A stretch of DNA of 64,000 nucleotides from an uncultured Nocardioides sp. GTDB taxonomy: Bacteria; Actinomycetota; Actinomycetes; Propionibacteriales; Nocardioidaceae. Both the position numbers and the translations under genes were made by a program. The notes under the pieces were generated by a model, which made no database searches, was not told the origin of the DNA, and saw only the letters and a program-made list of their open reading frames with translations. The stretch covers positions 416,715 to 480,714 of the forward strand of contig NZ_CANLDB010000004.1 of assembly GCF_947489365.1 (NCBI RefSeq), written 5' to 3'. This document shows positions 27,100 to 35,090 of the stretch, piece after piece; position 1 is the stretch's first letter; each line of letters starts with the position of its first letter.

Positions 27100-28863
27100 A
27101 TGACCGTCACCCGTGGGGCGCGCACGCTGCTCGCCCTGGCCGCGGTGGCGGTCGCCTTCGCGGCGGCCGACACCTACGTCGTGGTGCTCGCGCTGCCGGA
27201 CATGATGGCCAGCGCCGGGATCTCCGTCGAGGAGCTCCAGCGGGCGGCGCCGATCGTGTCCGGGTTCCTGCTGGGCTACGTCGCCGTGCTGCCCCTGATC
27301 GGGCGCATCGCCGACCTGCGGGGCCGGGTCCCCGTGCTGGTGGCGTCCCTGGTGGTCTTCGCGCTCGGCTCGCTCGTCACGGCCCTCGCCTACGACCTGC
27401 CGAGCATGGTCGTCGGCCGGTTCCTGCAGGGTGTCGGCGGCGGCGGGCTGGTGCCCGCCACCCTGGCCCTCGTCGCGGACCTCTACCCCCCGCGCCGGCG
27501 GGGTGTCCCGCTCGGTGTCGTGTCCGCCGTCCAGGAGCTCGGGGCCGTCCTCGGTCCCCTGGTGGGCGCCCTCGTCCTGGCGGTCGCCGACTGGCGGGCG
27601 ATCTTCGCGCTGAACCTCCTCGTCGGGCTCGTGCTCGCCGTGGCCATCCGCGCCCTGGCGGGACGCGGGGGCCCGACAGGCACCCCCGCCGGTCCGGCCG
27701 GCCGCTTCGACGTCCTCGGCCTGCTCGCCGCCCTGACGACGCTCGCGGTGGCTGCCCTGGTCTTCCTGCGGCCCGCGCCGCTGCTGCGCGACCTGTTCTG
27801 GGGCCAGTTCTGGATCCCGTTCGTCCCCGACGGCCGCTGGCTCTCCCCCGTCGGCGTCGCGGCCGTCGTCCTGGCGCTGCTCACCCTCCTCCGCTGGAGC
27901 CTCGCCCGCCGTCCCCTCGTCGACGTGCGGGGCTGGGGGCGCAGCATGCGCGAGGCGGACCTCGTCGGCTCGCTGCTGCTGGCCGCGGTGCTGGCCGGCG
28001 TGATCCTCGCCTTCGCCACCGCCGACCCCGAGGTGCAGGTCGTCTCCGACCGTGCCCCCTTCTACGTCGGTGGCTCGCTGGTCGCCCTCGTCGCCCTCGT
28101 GGTCCACCTGCGACGGGCCGACTCCCCGCTCCTGCCGCGGGCGGCCCTGCGGGCGCGGCCGGCCTGGGGGGCGATGGTCGTCAGCTTCCTCGTCGGCGCG
28201 GCCCTCATCGCGGCCCTCATCGACATCCCGCTGTTCGCCCGGACCACCGTCTACCCCGACTCCCAGCTCATGGCCGCGCTGGTGCTCGTCCGCTTCCTCG
28301 TCGCGCTGCCCGTGGGAGCTGTGCTGGGTGGGTGGCTGCTGCGGCTCGCGCCGGCCGGGGTCGTCACCGCGGGCGGGATGCTGCTGGCCGCGACCGGTTT
28401 CGCCTGGATGAGCACGTGGGGCCTGGACAGCCTGGAGCAGGCCACCGCCACCGTCCCCCTGCTGATCGGCGGGCTCGGCTTCGGACTCGCGCTGGCGCCG
28501 GTCAGCGCCGCGGTCCTCGCCGCCACCGACCCCGCCGTCCACGGCGTGGCCAGCGCCCTGGTGGTCGTGGCCCGGATGATCGGCATGCTCGTCGGGATCT
28601 CGGCGCTCACCACGATCGGCCTGCGCCGCTTCTACGCCGAGCGGGAGGCGATCCCCCCGCTGGCGGAGGTCTGCGGCGCCGGCGGCTCCTGCCCGGCGTA
28701 CGTCGAGGCGCTGAAGGAGGCGGGCATCGCCCAGGAGCAGACCGTGTTCCTCGGCGCCGCGGTCTGCGCCCTGCTCGCCGGCCTGCTCGCCCTGGTGCTG
28801 CTCCGCGGCGCGGCGACCCGGGACGTCTTGCCCGGCGACGCCCTGCGGGCGGGCACCGGGTGA
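27100..28863 (+). CDS. 14-helix MFS exporter, P55/DHA2-like
   Basis: A 587-residue membrane protein with about 14 hydrophobic helices. It has DTYVVVLALPDMM in helix 1, the GRIADLRGRVPVLV loop motif A, and GRFLQGVGGGGLVPATLALVADLYPP plus QELGAVLGPLVGALV, the helix-5 motif C of antiporters. The neighbouring lipoprotein suggests a lipid/drug exporter like mycobacterial Rv1410c (P55). An extended loop around residues 185-250 makes it longer than typical. There is no clear Shine-Dalgarno; it probably depends on read-through from the lipoprotein gene. Confidence 0.87.
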   Translation: MTVTRGARTLLALAAVAVAFAAADTYVVVLALPDMMASAGISVEELQRAAPIVSGFLLGYVAVLPLIGRIADLRGRVPVLVASLVVFALGSLVTALAYDLPSMVVGRFLQGVGGGGLVPATLALVADLYPPRRRGVPLGVVSAVQELGAVLGPLVGALVLAVADWRAIFALNLLVGLVLAVAIRALAGRGGPTGTPAGPAGRFDVLGLLAALTTLAVAALVFLRPAPLLRDLFWGQFWIPFVPDGRWLSPVGVAAVVLALLTLLRWSLARRPLVDVRGWGRSMREADLVGSLLLAAVLAGVILAFATADPEVQVVSDRAPFYVGGSLVALVALVVHLRRADSPLLPRAALRARPAWGAMVVSFLVGAALIAALIDIPLFARTTVYPDSQLMAALVLVRFLVALPVGAVLGGWLLRLAPAGVVTAGGMLLAATGFAWMSTWGLDSLEQATATVPLLIGGLGFGLALAPVSAAVLAATDPAVHGVASALVVVARMIGMLVGISALTTIGLRRFYAEREAIPPLAEVCGAGGSCPAYVEALKEAGIAQEQTVFLGAAVCALLAGLLALVLLRGAATRDVLPGDALRAGTG

Positions 28864-28881
28864 CTGTCCTACCCTGCCGCC

Positions 28882-29376
28882 ATGGGTGACTTCGACGACC
28901 TCCTCGCGGCCAACGCGGACTTCGCGTCCCGCTTCGACCTCGGCGGCTTCGACGGCATCGCCAGGGCCGGCGTGGCCCTGGTGACCTGCATGGACTCCCG
29001 CATCGAGCCGCTCGGCATGGTCGGGCTGGAGCCCGGCGACGCCAAGATCTTCCGCAACCCCGGCGGCCGGGTCACGCCGCAGGCGCTCGAGGCGCTCGTC
29101 CTCGGGGTGCACCTGCTGAACGTCGACCGGGTGATGGTGGTCCCCCACACCCGCTGCGCCGTCGCGAGCGCCAGCGAGGACGAGCTGCGGCGCCGCGTCG
29201 GCGAGTCCGCCGGTGTGGACGCCTCCTGGCAGTCGTTCGGCGTCGTCCGCGACCAGCAGGCCGCCCTGCGCGCCGACGTCGCCGCCGTCCGCTCGCACCC
29301 GCTGGTGCCGGACGCCGTCCGGGTCGGTGGGTTCCTCTACGACGTCGACACGGGCCTGCTGGACCAGGTCTGCTGA
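28882..29376 (+). CDS. Beta-class carbonic anhydrase
   Basis: A 164-residue cytosolic enzyme for CO2/bicarbonate interconversion. The zinc ligands are Cys36 (CMDSR, with the Asp38/Arg40 dyad), His89 and Cys92 (VPHTRC). It has the short form typical of many actinobacteria. TACCCT (28870-28875) ends 6 bp before the ATG with no Shine-Dalgarno, suggesting its own leaderless promoter inside the end of the exporter gene. Confidence 0.9.
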   Translation: MGDFDDLLAANADFASRFDLGGFDGIARAGVALVTCMDSRIEPLGMVGLEPGDAKIFRNPGGRVTPQALEALVLGVHLLNVDRVMVVPHTRCAVASASEDELRRRVGESAGVDASWQSFGVVRDQQAALRADVAAVRSHPLVPDAVRVGGFLYDVDTGLLDQVC

Positions 29377-29528
29377 TCCCGGCGCGACCCTCAGGGAACG
29401 CCGCGGCGGCGGCGCGCCTCGGAGGCGGTGATGCGGAACCGTTGTACGAATAGTGGCTCGACATCTGGTCGCACCACCTACGCTGCACCCGTCCGCCGTC
29501 CGCGAACCCTCTCGGGGAGCCCTCCTCC

Positions 29529-31013
29529 ATGCCTCCACCCCAGTCCGCCGCCGTTCCCCGACGCGCGGTCCTGGCCCTGCTGCTCCTCGCGATGGTCTCG
29601 GCGATGCTCGTCGGCGGTGGGGCGACCGCCCCGGCCGAGGCCGGGACGAAGGCACCGAAGGCGTCCGAGTCCATCCGCGTCGACCTCACCAAGCCACGCT
29701 TCGGGCCGATCGACGGCTGGGGCATCGACCTGAAGCAGAAGTGCCGGTTCAACAAGCCGAAGTGCCGGTCGCGGGCCCAGGCGTTCGCGACGAACCGCAA
29801 GAACATCGTCGAGCGCACCTTCGGCGGCGGCCGGTTCTCGTGGATCCGGGTGAGCTTCCGCGCCGACCGTCGCGGCCTCGTCGACAACCCGGAGCAGCCC
29901 AACGGGCGGCCGACGATCGACTGGAGCTGGTACCGCCCGACGATCCGCGCGATCCAGCGCATCCAGGCCGTCGACCCGTCGGTCCGGGTGTGGGCGAGCC
30001 GCGACACGGTCACCGACTGCGACCCCAAGCCCGGCAACTACCGGGCGATGGCCAACCCGGTGGACCCGAGGAACCCCACCACCTGCCCCGACTTCCACCC
30101 GTGGATGAAGGTCGGCGAGCGGCACGGCGGCAAGGTCATCCCCGCCCGGTACGGCGCCATCGCCGCCGACTACGTCGACTACATGCAGACCCGTGGCGTG
30201 AAGATCGACGTCCTCGGCCTCGACAACGAGCCGCACAACAACGAGGGCCAGCTGAACCCGCCCCGGTTCCTCGCCGCCGCCCAGGCGCTGCGCGCCCAGG
30301 TCACCACGCCGATGCCGCAGCTGATGATGAACGACGCCAACAAGCCCGACCTGCGCTGGCTCGAGAACGCGGACGCCGGCGTGCTGCGCCACCTCACCTA
30401 CGCCACCTCCCACAGCCACCCGAAGCGCCGGCTCCGCGAGCGCGCGGTCGCCGGCAGGTTCGCCGCGCTGGCCCGCAAGCGCGGCCTCACGCCGTACAAC
30501 ACGGAGATGCACTGGGAGAGCACGCCCTGGCCGTTCGACGGCGTGGCGCAGTCCCTGCGCTCGGTGTTCGACCAGCTCGACGCGGGCTACCGCGGCTTCT
30601 CGATCTGGGCGCACATCCCCGAGGGGACGGACGACAGCGGACCGCGGAAGAACAAGGCGCGCATCACCAACTCCCTGTTCGCCAGCACCTTCAAGGCGCA
30701 ACTGCTGCGCACCACGGACTTCGACGGCGCCAACACCAACGACAAGCGGGTCACCACCCGGGCCTTCCGGCGCGGCCGGGTCGTCAGCCTGTGGATCGTG
30801 AACGACCGCGCCAACGGCTACGCGGCCAAGACGCTGGACCTCCGCAACTCCCGCGGCCGGCCGCAGAGCCCGCGCTCGGTGTCGTACAAGCGCTGGTTCG
30901 TCAGCAAGAAGGGCGGCATCGGCCAGGTCAGCGGGCGCCTCGGACGCAGCCGCGGCCAGGTCAAGGTCGGCGTCCCGGCCCACTCGGTGACGCTGGTCCG
31001 CATCCAGCTCTGA
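29529..31013 (+). CDS. Secreted glycoside hydrolase, GH30-like (clan GH-A)
   Basis: A 494-residue secreted protein. The signal peptide (about residues 1-38) ends near APAEAG. A TIM-barrel follows: DGWGIDLKQ, then DVLGLDNEPHNNEGQ (Asn-Glu, acid/base), and PYNTEMHWES (nucleophile Glu), then a C-terminal beta-domain (about 400-494). The NEP...E arrangement and closing beta-domain suggest GH30-type endo-glycosidases, but the substrate is open. Arg/Lys richness suggests binding to an acidic polymer. It ends before parE, which converges on it. Confidence 0.72.
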   Translation: MPPPQSAAVPRRAVLALLLLAMVSAMLVGGGATAPAEAGTKAPKASESIRVDLTKPRFGPIDGWGIDLKQKCRFNKPKCRSRAQAFATNRKNIVERTFGGGRFSWIRVSFRADRRGLVDNPEQPNGRPTIDWSWYRPTIRAIQRIQAVDPSVRVWASRDTVTDCDPKPGNYRAMANPVDPRNPTTCPDFHPWMKVGERHGGKVIPARYGAIAADYVDYMQTRGVKIDVLGLDNEPHNNEGQLNPPRFLAAAQALRAQVTTPMPQLMMNDANKPDLRWLENADAGVLRHLTYATSHSHPKRRLRERAVAGRFAALARKRGLTPYNTEMHWESTPWPFDGVAQSLRSVFDQLDAGYRGFSIWAHIPEGTDDSGPRKNKARITNSLFASTFKAQLLRTTDFDGANTNDKRVTTRAFRRGRVVSLWIVNDRANGYAAKTLDLRNSRGRPQSPRSVSYKRWFVSKKGGIGQVSGRLGRSRGQVKVGVPAHSVTLVRIQL

Positions 31014-31048
31014 GTCGTCTGGGCTGAGCGAGCCCCGTCCGGGGTGCC

Positions 31049-33112
31049 TCAGAAGTCCAGCTCGTCCTCGGTGAGCTGGCCGCCGGAGGTGGTGATGAAC
31101 TCCTTGCGGGGCGCGACGTCGGACCCCATCAGCAGCGAGAACCACTTGGTGGCGTCCTCGGCGTCGTCCGCGGTGATGCGGCGCAGGGTGCGGCGGCGCG
31201 GGTCCATGGTGGTCTCCGCCAGCTGGTCGGCGTCCATCTCGCCGAGGCCCTTGTAGCGCTGCACCGGGTCCTTCCAGCGCAGGTTGCGGCGCTGGAGGTC
31301 CGCGAGCTTCCGCTGCAGCTCGCCGTCGGAGTAGGTGTAGACGACCTTCTCCATCCCCTTGCGGGGGTTCGTGAGCTCGATGCGGTGCAGGGGCGGGACG
31401 GCGGTGAAGACCCGGCCGGACCGGATCAGCTCCGGCATCTGCGAGAAGAACAGGGTCGCCAGCAGGCAGCGGATGTGGGCGCCGTCGGAGTCGGCGTCCG
31501 CCATGAAGATGATGCGGCCGTAGCGGCACGCATCGAGGTCGAAGGTGCGGCCCGAGCCCGCGCCGACCACCTGGATGATCGAGGCGCACTCGGCGTTCTT
31601 CAGCACGTCCGCGATCGTCGCCTTCTGGACGTTCAGGATCTTGCCGCGGATCGGGAGCAGCGCCTGGAACTCGGAGTCGCGCGCCAGCTTGGCCGTGCCG
31701 AGCGCGGAGTCGCCCTCCACGATGAACAGCTCGCTGCGCTCGGCGTCGGTGGCCCGGCAGTCGGCCAGCTTGGCGGGCAGCGCCGAGGACTCCAGCGCGT
31801 TCTTGCGGCGCTGGGTCTCCCGGTGGGTCCGGGCGGCGATCCGGGTGCGCGAGGCGTTCGCGACCTTCTCGAGCACCGTCTTCGCGACGGCCTTGTCACC
31901 GCGCTTCGTCGAGGTCAGGAACGCCTTCAGCTCCTCGGCGACGACGGAGCGCACGATCTTGCGGGCGTCGGGGGTGCCGAGCACCTCCTTGGTCTGCCCT
32001 TCGAACTGCGGCTCGGCGAGACGCACCGTCACGACGGCGGTCATGCCCTCCAGGACGTCGTCCTTGACCACGTCGGGCTCCGCCGTCTTCAGCGTCTTCG
32101 AGGTCCGCAGCGCCTCGTTGACCGTCTTGGTCAGCGCCTGCTCGAAGCCGCTGACGTGGGTGCCGCCCTTCGGGGTGGCGATCACGTTGACGAACGAGCG
32201 CAGCTCGGTGTCGTAGCCGGTCCCCCACCGCAGCGCGACGTCGACCATCAGGTCGCGCTCCACCTCGGTGGAGGTCATGTGGCCCTTCGCGTCGAGGAGC
32301 GGCACGGTCTCGGTGAAGCGGTCCTCGCCGGTGAGGCGCAGGACCTCCGTCACGGGCTCGTCGGGGGCGAGGAAGTCGCAGAACTCCGAGATGCCGCCGT
32401 CGTGGCGGAAGCTCTCGGTGCGGGGCTCGTCGCCCCGCAGGTCGGTGACCAGGATCTCCAGGCCGGGCACGATGAACGACGTCTGGCGCGCCCGGGTGAC
32501 CAGCTCGTCGTAGGTGAACGCCGCGTCCTTGGTGAACACCTGGCGGTCCGGCCAGAACCGGATCCGCGTGCCGGTGACGCCCTTCTTCGTGCGGGCCCCC
32601 TTGCGGGTCAGCCCCGAGACCGCGGTGAACGCCGCGGTGGGCTCGTCGCCGTCGTACGTGCCGGGCACGCCGCGGCGGAAGGACATGCCGCGCACCGCCG
32701 GCGAGCGCTCGACGTCGACGTCGAGCCGCGAGGACAGGGCGTTGACCACGGAGGCGCCGACGCCGTGCAGGCCGCCCGAGGCGTTGTACGAGCCCCCGCC
32801 GAACTTCCCGCCGGCGTGGAGCTTGGTGAAGATCACCTCGACGCCCGGGAGGCCGGTGCGGGGCTCGATGTCGACGGGGATGCCGCGCCCGTTGTCGTGG
32901 ACCTCCGCCGAGCCGTCCGTGTGGAGCGTCACCTCGATGCGGTCGGCGACGCCCTGCAGGGCCTCGTCGACACCGTTGTCGATGATCTCCCACAGGCAGT
33001 GCATCAGGCCCCGGGTGTCGGTGGACCCGATGTACATGCCGGGGCGCTTGCGCACGGCCTCCAGTCCCTCGAGGACGAGGAGGTGCGCGGCGTTGTAGGT
33101 GTTGTCGGAGAT
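31049..33112 (-). CDS. parE: DNA topoisomerase IV subunit B
   Basis: About 687 residues. The GHKL ATPase has EIIDNGVDEAL, DNGRGIP and GGLHGVGASVVNALS. The transducer domain follows, then TOPRIM with IVEGDSALG and MADADSDGAH, and the C-terminal PVQRYKGLGEMDADQL. The conserved N-terminus YNAAHLLVLEGLEAVRKRPGMYIG extends upstream of the first ATG (33055) and GTG (33070). The likely start is ATC at 33112, preceded by AGGAG with a 6-bp spacer. No ATG, GTG, TTG or CTG exists in frame ahead of the YNAAHLLVLEG segment. It partners with ParC. Confidence 0.92.
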   Translation of the reverse strand: MSDNTYNAAHLLVLEGLEAVRKRPGMYIGSTDTRGLMHCLWEIIDNGVDEALQGVADRIEVTLHTDGSAEVHDNGRGIPVDIEPRTGLPGVEVIFTKLHAGGKFGGGSYNASGGLHGVGASVVNALSSRLDVDVERSPAVRGMSFRRGVPGTYDGDEPTAAFTAVSGLTRKGARTKKGVTGTRIRFWPDRQVFTKDAAFTYDELVTRARQTSFIVPGLEILVTDLRGDEPRTESFRHDGGISEFCDFLAPDEPVTEVLRLTGEDRFTETVPLLDAKGHMTSTEVERDLMVDVALRWGTGYDTELRSFVNVIATPKGGTHVSGFEQALTKTVNEALRTSKTLKTAEPDVVKDDVLEGMTAVVTVRLAEPQFEGQTKEVLGTPDARKIVRSVVAEELKAFLTSTKRGDKAVAKTVLEKVANASRTRIAARTHRETQRRKNALESSALPAKLADCRATDAERSELFIVEGDSALGTAKLARDSEFQALLPIRGKILNVQKATIADVLKNAECASIIQVVGAGSGRTFDLDACRYGRIIFMADADSDGAHIRCLLATLFFSQMPELIRSGRVFTAVPPLHRIELTNPRKGMEKVVYTYSDGELQRKLADLQRRNLRWKDPVQRYKGLGEMDADQLAETTMDPRRRTLRRITADDAEDATKWFSLLMGSDVAPRKEFITTSGGQLTEDELDF

Positions 33113-33118
33113 GGTGCG

Positions 33119-33123
33119 CTCCT
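33119..33123 (-). promoter_or_regulatory. Shine-Dalgarno that places the parE start at ATC
   Basis: AGGAG on the minus strand, 6 bp before the ATC at 33112-33110. It is the only strong ribosome-binding site in front of the conserved ParE N-terminus and decides the unusual start. Confidence 0.6.
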
Positions 33124-33253
33124 GGTTCGGCCTGGGTCGGGGGTCGTCGCCGGGCCGGGCGACACGCCGAATCTACTCAAGGCCGCCGACGTCGCCGCCC
33201 CGCCACGCCCCGCCGGGCCCCGCCGGACCGGGCGCGTGGCGCCGTCGGGTCGC

Positions 33254-33271
33254 CGTGACGAAGTCGTCACG
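33254..33271. promoter_or_regulatory. Palindrome CGTGACGAAGTCGTCACG
   Basis: A perfect 8-bp inverted repeat with a 2-bp centre in the divergent gap between parE and the small zinc-protein gene. It is a candidate operator; I cannot name the regulator. The centre spacing does not fit a CRP site. Confidence 0.4.
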
Positions 33272-33356
33272 GTGTGAACGGCGGAAAGCCGGGGAACATT
33301 TAGCGTCGACGGGTACTTTAGGTATCCGACAGTCCACACAGGAAGAGAGGCCGATC

Positions 33357-33581
33357 GTGACCACTGCCGTTGCCCCCGGCTCCGCCTTGACGGCAAGCGA
33401 CCGCTGCGACCGCTGCGGCGCCCAGGCCTACCTCCGTGTCGAGCTGCAGAGTGGCGGCGAGCTGCTGTTCTGCGCCCACCACGCTCGCGAGCACGGCGAC
33501 AAGCTCCGTGAGGTCGCCGCGGCCGTCACGGACGAGACCCACAAGCTGGAGCCCACCGCCGCCGGAGAGTCGAACGGCTGA
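33357..33581 (+). CDS. Small zinc-ribbon-like protein (DUF7455 type)
   Basis: A 74-residue soluble protein. CDRCGAQA and CAHHARE supply a C-x2-C ... C-x2-H set, a likely zinc site around residues 18-45, followed by a charged tail. The family (recognised as DUF7455-like) is small, conserved in actinobacteria and often beside parE/hrdB; the function is unknown. The GTG start follows GGAAGAGAGG. A strong hairpin terminator lies just downstream. Confidence 0.75.
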   Translation: MTTAVAPGSALTASDRCDRCGAQAYLRVELQSGGELLFCAHHAREHGDKLREVAAAVTDETHKLEPTAAGESNG

Positions 33582-33598
33582 GCCCCGCCCCGATCTGC

Positions 33599-33634
33599 AC
33601 GACGGCCCCGGACCTCCTGGTCCGGGGCCGTCGT
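33599..33634. terminator. Strong hairpin terminator
   Basis: A 16-bp perfect GC-rich stem (left arm 33599-33614, right arm 33619-33634) with a 4-base loop TCCT, between the small zinc-protein gene and the DUF456 gene. It has no U-run, as is usual in high-GC actinobacteria. Confidence 0.8.
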
Positions 33635-33666
33635 CGTCCCCGAGGAACCCCTGAGAGGCTCGTGCC

Positions 33667-34143
33667 ATGTCGTTGCTCGAGGTCCTCGTCGCGGTCGCCG
33701 TCCTGGTCGGCATCGTCGGCACCGTGGTCCCGGTGCTGCCGGGTGCCCTGCTCGTCGCCGGGGCCGTCGCCGTGTGGGCGTTCAGCGTCTCCGAGCCCGT
33801 CGGCTGGGCCGTCCTCGTGACGGCGCTGGCGATCCTCGGCCTCGGGACGGTGCTGCAGTACCTGCTGCCGGGACGGCGGCTCCAGGCCGCGGGGGTCCCC
33901 AACCGGACCCTGTGGATCGCCGCGCTGGCCGGCGTCGTCGGCTTCTTCGTCATCCCGGTCGTCGGCATCTTCGTCGGCTTCGTCGCCGGGGTCTACGGCG
34001 CCGAGCACCAGCGCCTCGGACGTCGGGACGCCTGGCCGTCGACGGTGCACGCCCTGAAGGCGGTGGGGCTGAGCATCCTCATCGAGCTCACGGCGTGCCT
34101 CCTCGCCGCCACCGTGTGGGTCGCCGGCGTCGTCGCCACCTGA
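33667..34143 (+). CDS. DUF456 membrane protein
   Basis: A 158-residue integral membrane protein with about four to five helices (residues 5-30, 33-62, 78-110, 130-155). It has the family-like IVGTVVPVLPGALLVAGAVAVWAF start and the glycine-rich PVVGIFVGFVAGVYGAE. The function of DUF456 is unknown. It is a stand-alone gene with a terminator upstream; its stop is 6 bp from the convergent ArsR gene end. Confidence 0.8.
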   Translation: MSLLEVLVAVAVLVGIVGTVVPVLPGALLVAGAVAVWAFSVSEPVGWAVLVTALAILGLGTVLQYLLPGRRLQAAGVPNRTLWIAALAGVVGFFVIPVVGIFVGFVAGVYGAEHQRLGRRDAWPSTVHALKAVGLSILIELTACLLAATVWVAGVVAT

Positions 34144-34149
34144 GCGTGC

Positions 34150-34485
34150 TCAGCCGTCGCGGTGCCCGGCCTCCGACGGAGCCTCGGCGGCCCGCTTGAG
34201 GGCGGCGAGGCTGCGGTCCCACGCGGTCCCGGCCTCCTCCAGGCGCCGACCCAGGGCGGCGAGCTCGGCGCCCAGCACGGTGTAGAGGACCTGGCGCCCG
34301 TCGCGTCGCGAGGTGACGAGACCGACGTCGCGCAGCACCTCCAGGTGCTGGGTGACGCCCTGCCGGCTGATCGGCAGCCGGTCCGCCAGGCCCGACGCCG
34401 ACGCGGGCGCGACGCCGAGCAGCTCCAGGATGCGCCAGCGGGTCTCGTCCCCGAGGGCCGCGCAGACCCGGGCGGCCCCGGTCAC
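34150..34485 (-). CDS. ArsR-family transcriptional regulator
   Basis: A 111-residue winged-HTH regulator: MTGAARVCAALGDETRWRIL, LADRLPISRQGVTQHLEVLRDVGLV (recognition helix about residues 47-60), RRDGRQVLYTV. It lacks the Cys pair of metal sensors and belongs to the ArsR type paired with SRPBCC/AHSA1 proteins. The GTG start at 34485 overlaps the stop of a 30-codon ORF made by an 89-bp tandem duplication of this gene's own 5' end. It probably binds the AGGAGCAA palindrome at the operon promoter. Confidence 0.85.
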   Translation of the reverse strand: MTGAARVCAALGDETRWRILELLGVAPASASGLADRLPISRQGVTQHLEVLRDVGLVTSRRDGRQVLYTVLGAELAALGRRLEEAGTAWDRSLAALKRAAEAPSEAGHRDG

Positions 34486-34582
34486 GCCGACGCGGGCGCG
34501 ACGCCGAGCAGCTCCAGGATGCGCCAGCGGGTCTCGTCCCCGAGGGCCGCGCAGACCCGGGCGGCCCCGGTCACGCCGACGC
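34395..34582. repeat. 89-bp tandem duplication at the ArsR/SRPBCC junction
   Basis: Positions 34395-34493 and 34484-34582 are identical (99 matching bases at an offset of 89). The 10-bp sequence ACGCCGACGC occurs at both ends and the junction (34395, 34484, 34573), indicating duplication by slippage or recombination between short homologies. 89 is not a multiple of 3. Confidence 0.95.
34482..34574 (-). pseudogene. Duplicated 5' fragment of the ArsR gene (30-codon mini-ORF)
   Basis: The extra copy encodes the first 30 residues of the ArsR protein (MTGAARVCAALGDETRWRIL and ten more) and then stops at TGA. Its GTG start overlaps the SRPBCC stop and its stop overlaps the start of intact ArsR, giving two GTGA overlaps in a row. 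If translated, it lacks the recognition helix. Confidence 0.8.
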
Positions 34583-35038
34583 CAGACGGCGGCGGGCGGC
34601 GTCCAGGACCTCGCGCCAGCCCGTGACGTTCTCCTCGCGGTGGCCCAGCCAGCGGCGACGGTCGCCGTCACCGCGGGTGAAGCCGCTCTCCACGACGCGC
34701 AGGGTGACGCCGCCGGGGCGCTCGTCGACAAAGAGCTCGACCAGGGTGTCGGGCCCCTCCTCGGTCTCGCCGGCGCCGCCGCCGAGCCAGCGGAACGCCA
34801 CGTACGACGGCGGGCGTGCCTCGACGCGGGCGATCCGGAACGACCCGTACGTCGGGTGCGTGACCCGGTGGACGCCGTCCCCCTCGTCGACGACCTCGTT
34901 CGGGACGAGGTCGCCCTCGGTGATCCACCAGCCCGGCACCGAGACCAGGGCCCAGACCCGGTCCGGGCTCGCGTCCACGTCGATGCTGCGCTCGATGCGG
35001 TCCAGGGCGTCCAGGTCGTCGTCTGAGGTGAAAGTCAT
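34571..35038 (-). CDS. SRPBCC (AHSA1/START-like) domain protein
   Basis: A 155-residue single SRPBCC domain protein: IERSIDVDASPDRVWALVSVPGWWITEGD, RPPSYVAFRWLGG, then LVELFVDERPGGVTLRVVESGF and a C-terminal helix ending GWREVLDAARRRL. Such proteins bind small hydrophobic ligands in a helix-grip fold and often pair with an ArsR regulator, as here. The ATG at 35038 has no Shine-Dalgarno and lies 7 bp after a TAACGT -10, so the message is probably leaderless. Confidence 0.85.
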   Translation of the reverse strand: MTFTSDDDLDALDRIERSIDVDASPDRVWALVSVPGWWITEGDLVPNEVVDEGDGVHRVTHPTYGSFRIARVEARPPSYVAFRWLGGGAGETEEGPDTLVELFVDERPGGVTLRVVESGFTRGDGDRRRWLGHREENVTGWREVLDAARRRLASA

Positions 35039-35045
35039 GACTTGC

Positions 35046-35090
35046 ACGTTAGCGTCCGCGCCGGCCAGGAGCAAGCACTCGGTTGCTCCT
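35046..35090 (-). promoter_or_regulatory. Promoter and palindromic operator of the SRPBCC-ArsR operon
   Basis: On the minus strand: -35 TTGCTC (35074-35069), 17-bp spacer, -10 TAACGT (35051-35046), 7 bp, then ATG. The palindrome AGGAGCAA-N8-TTGCTCCT (35067-35090) covers the -35, the expected place for an ArsR repressor. It touches the egtD stop codon. Confidence 0.7.

Noticed and set aside
33291..33320. GGGGAAC ... TACTTT before the small zinc-protein gene as a SigR-type promoter
   Set aside because: 18 bp after GGGAAC the sequence is CTTT, not GTT, and the -35 lacks the T of GGAAT. It does not meet the consensus.
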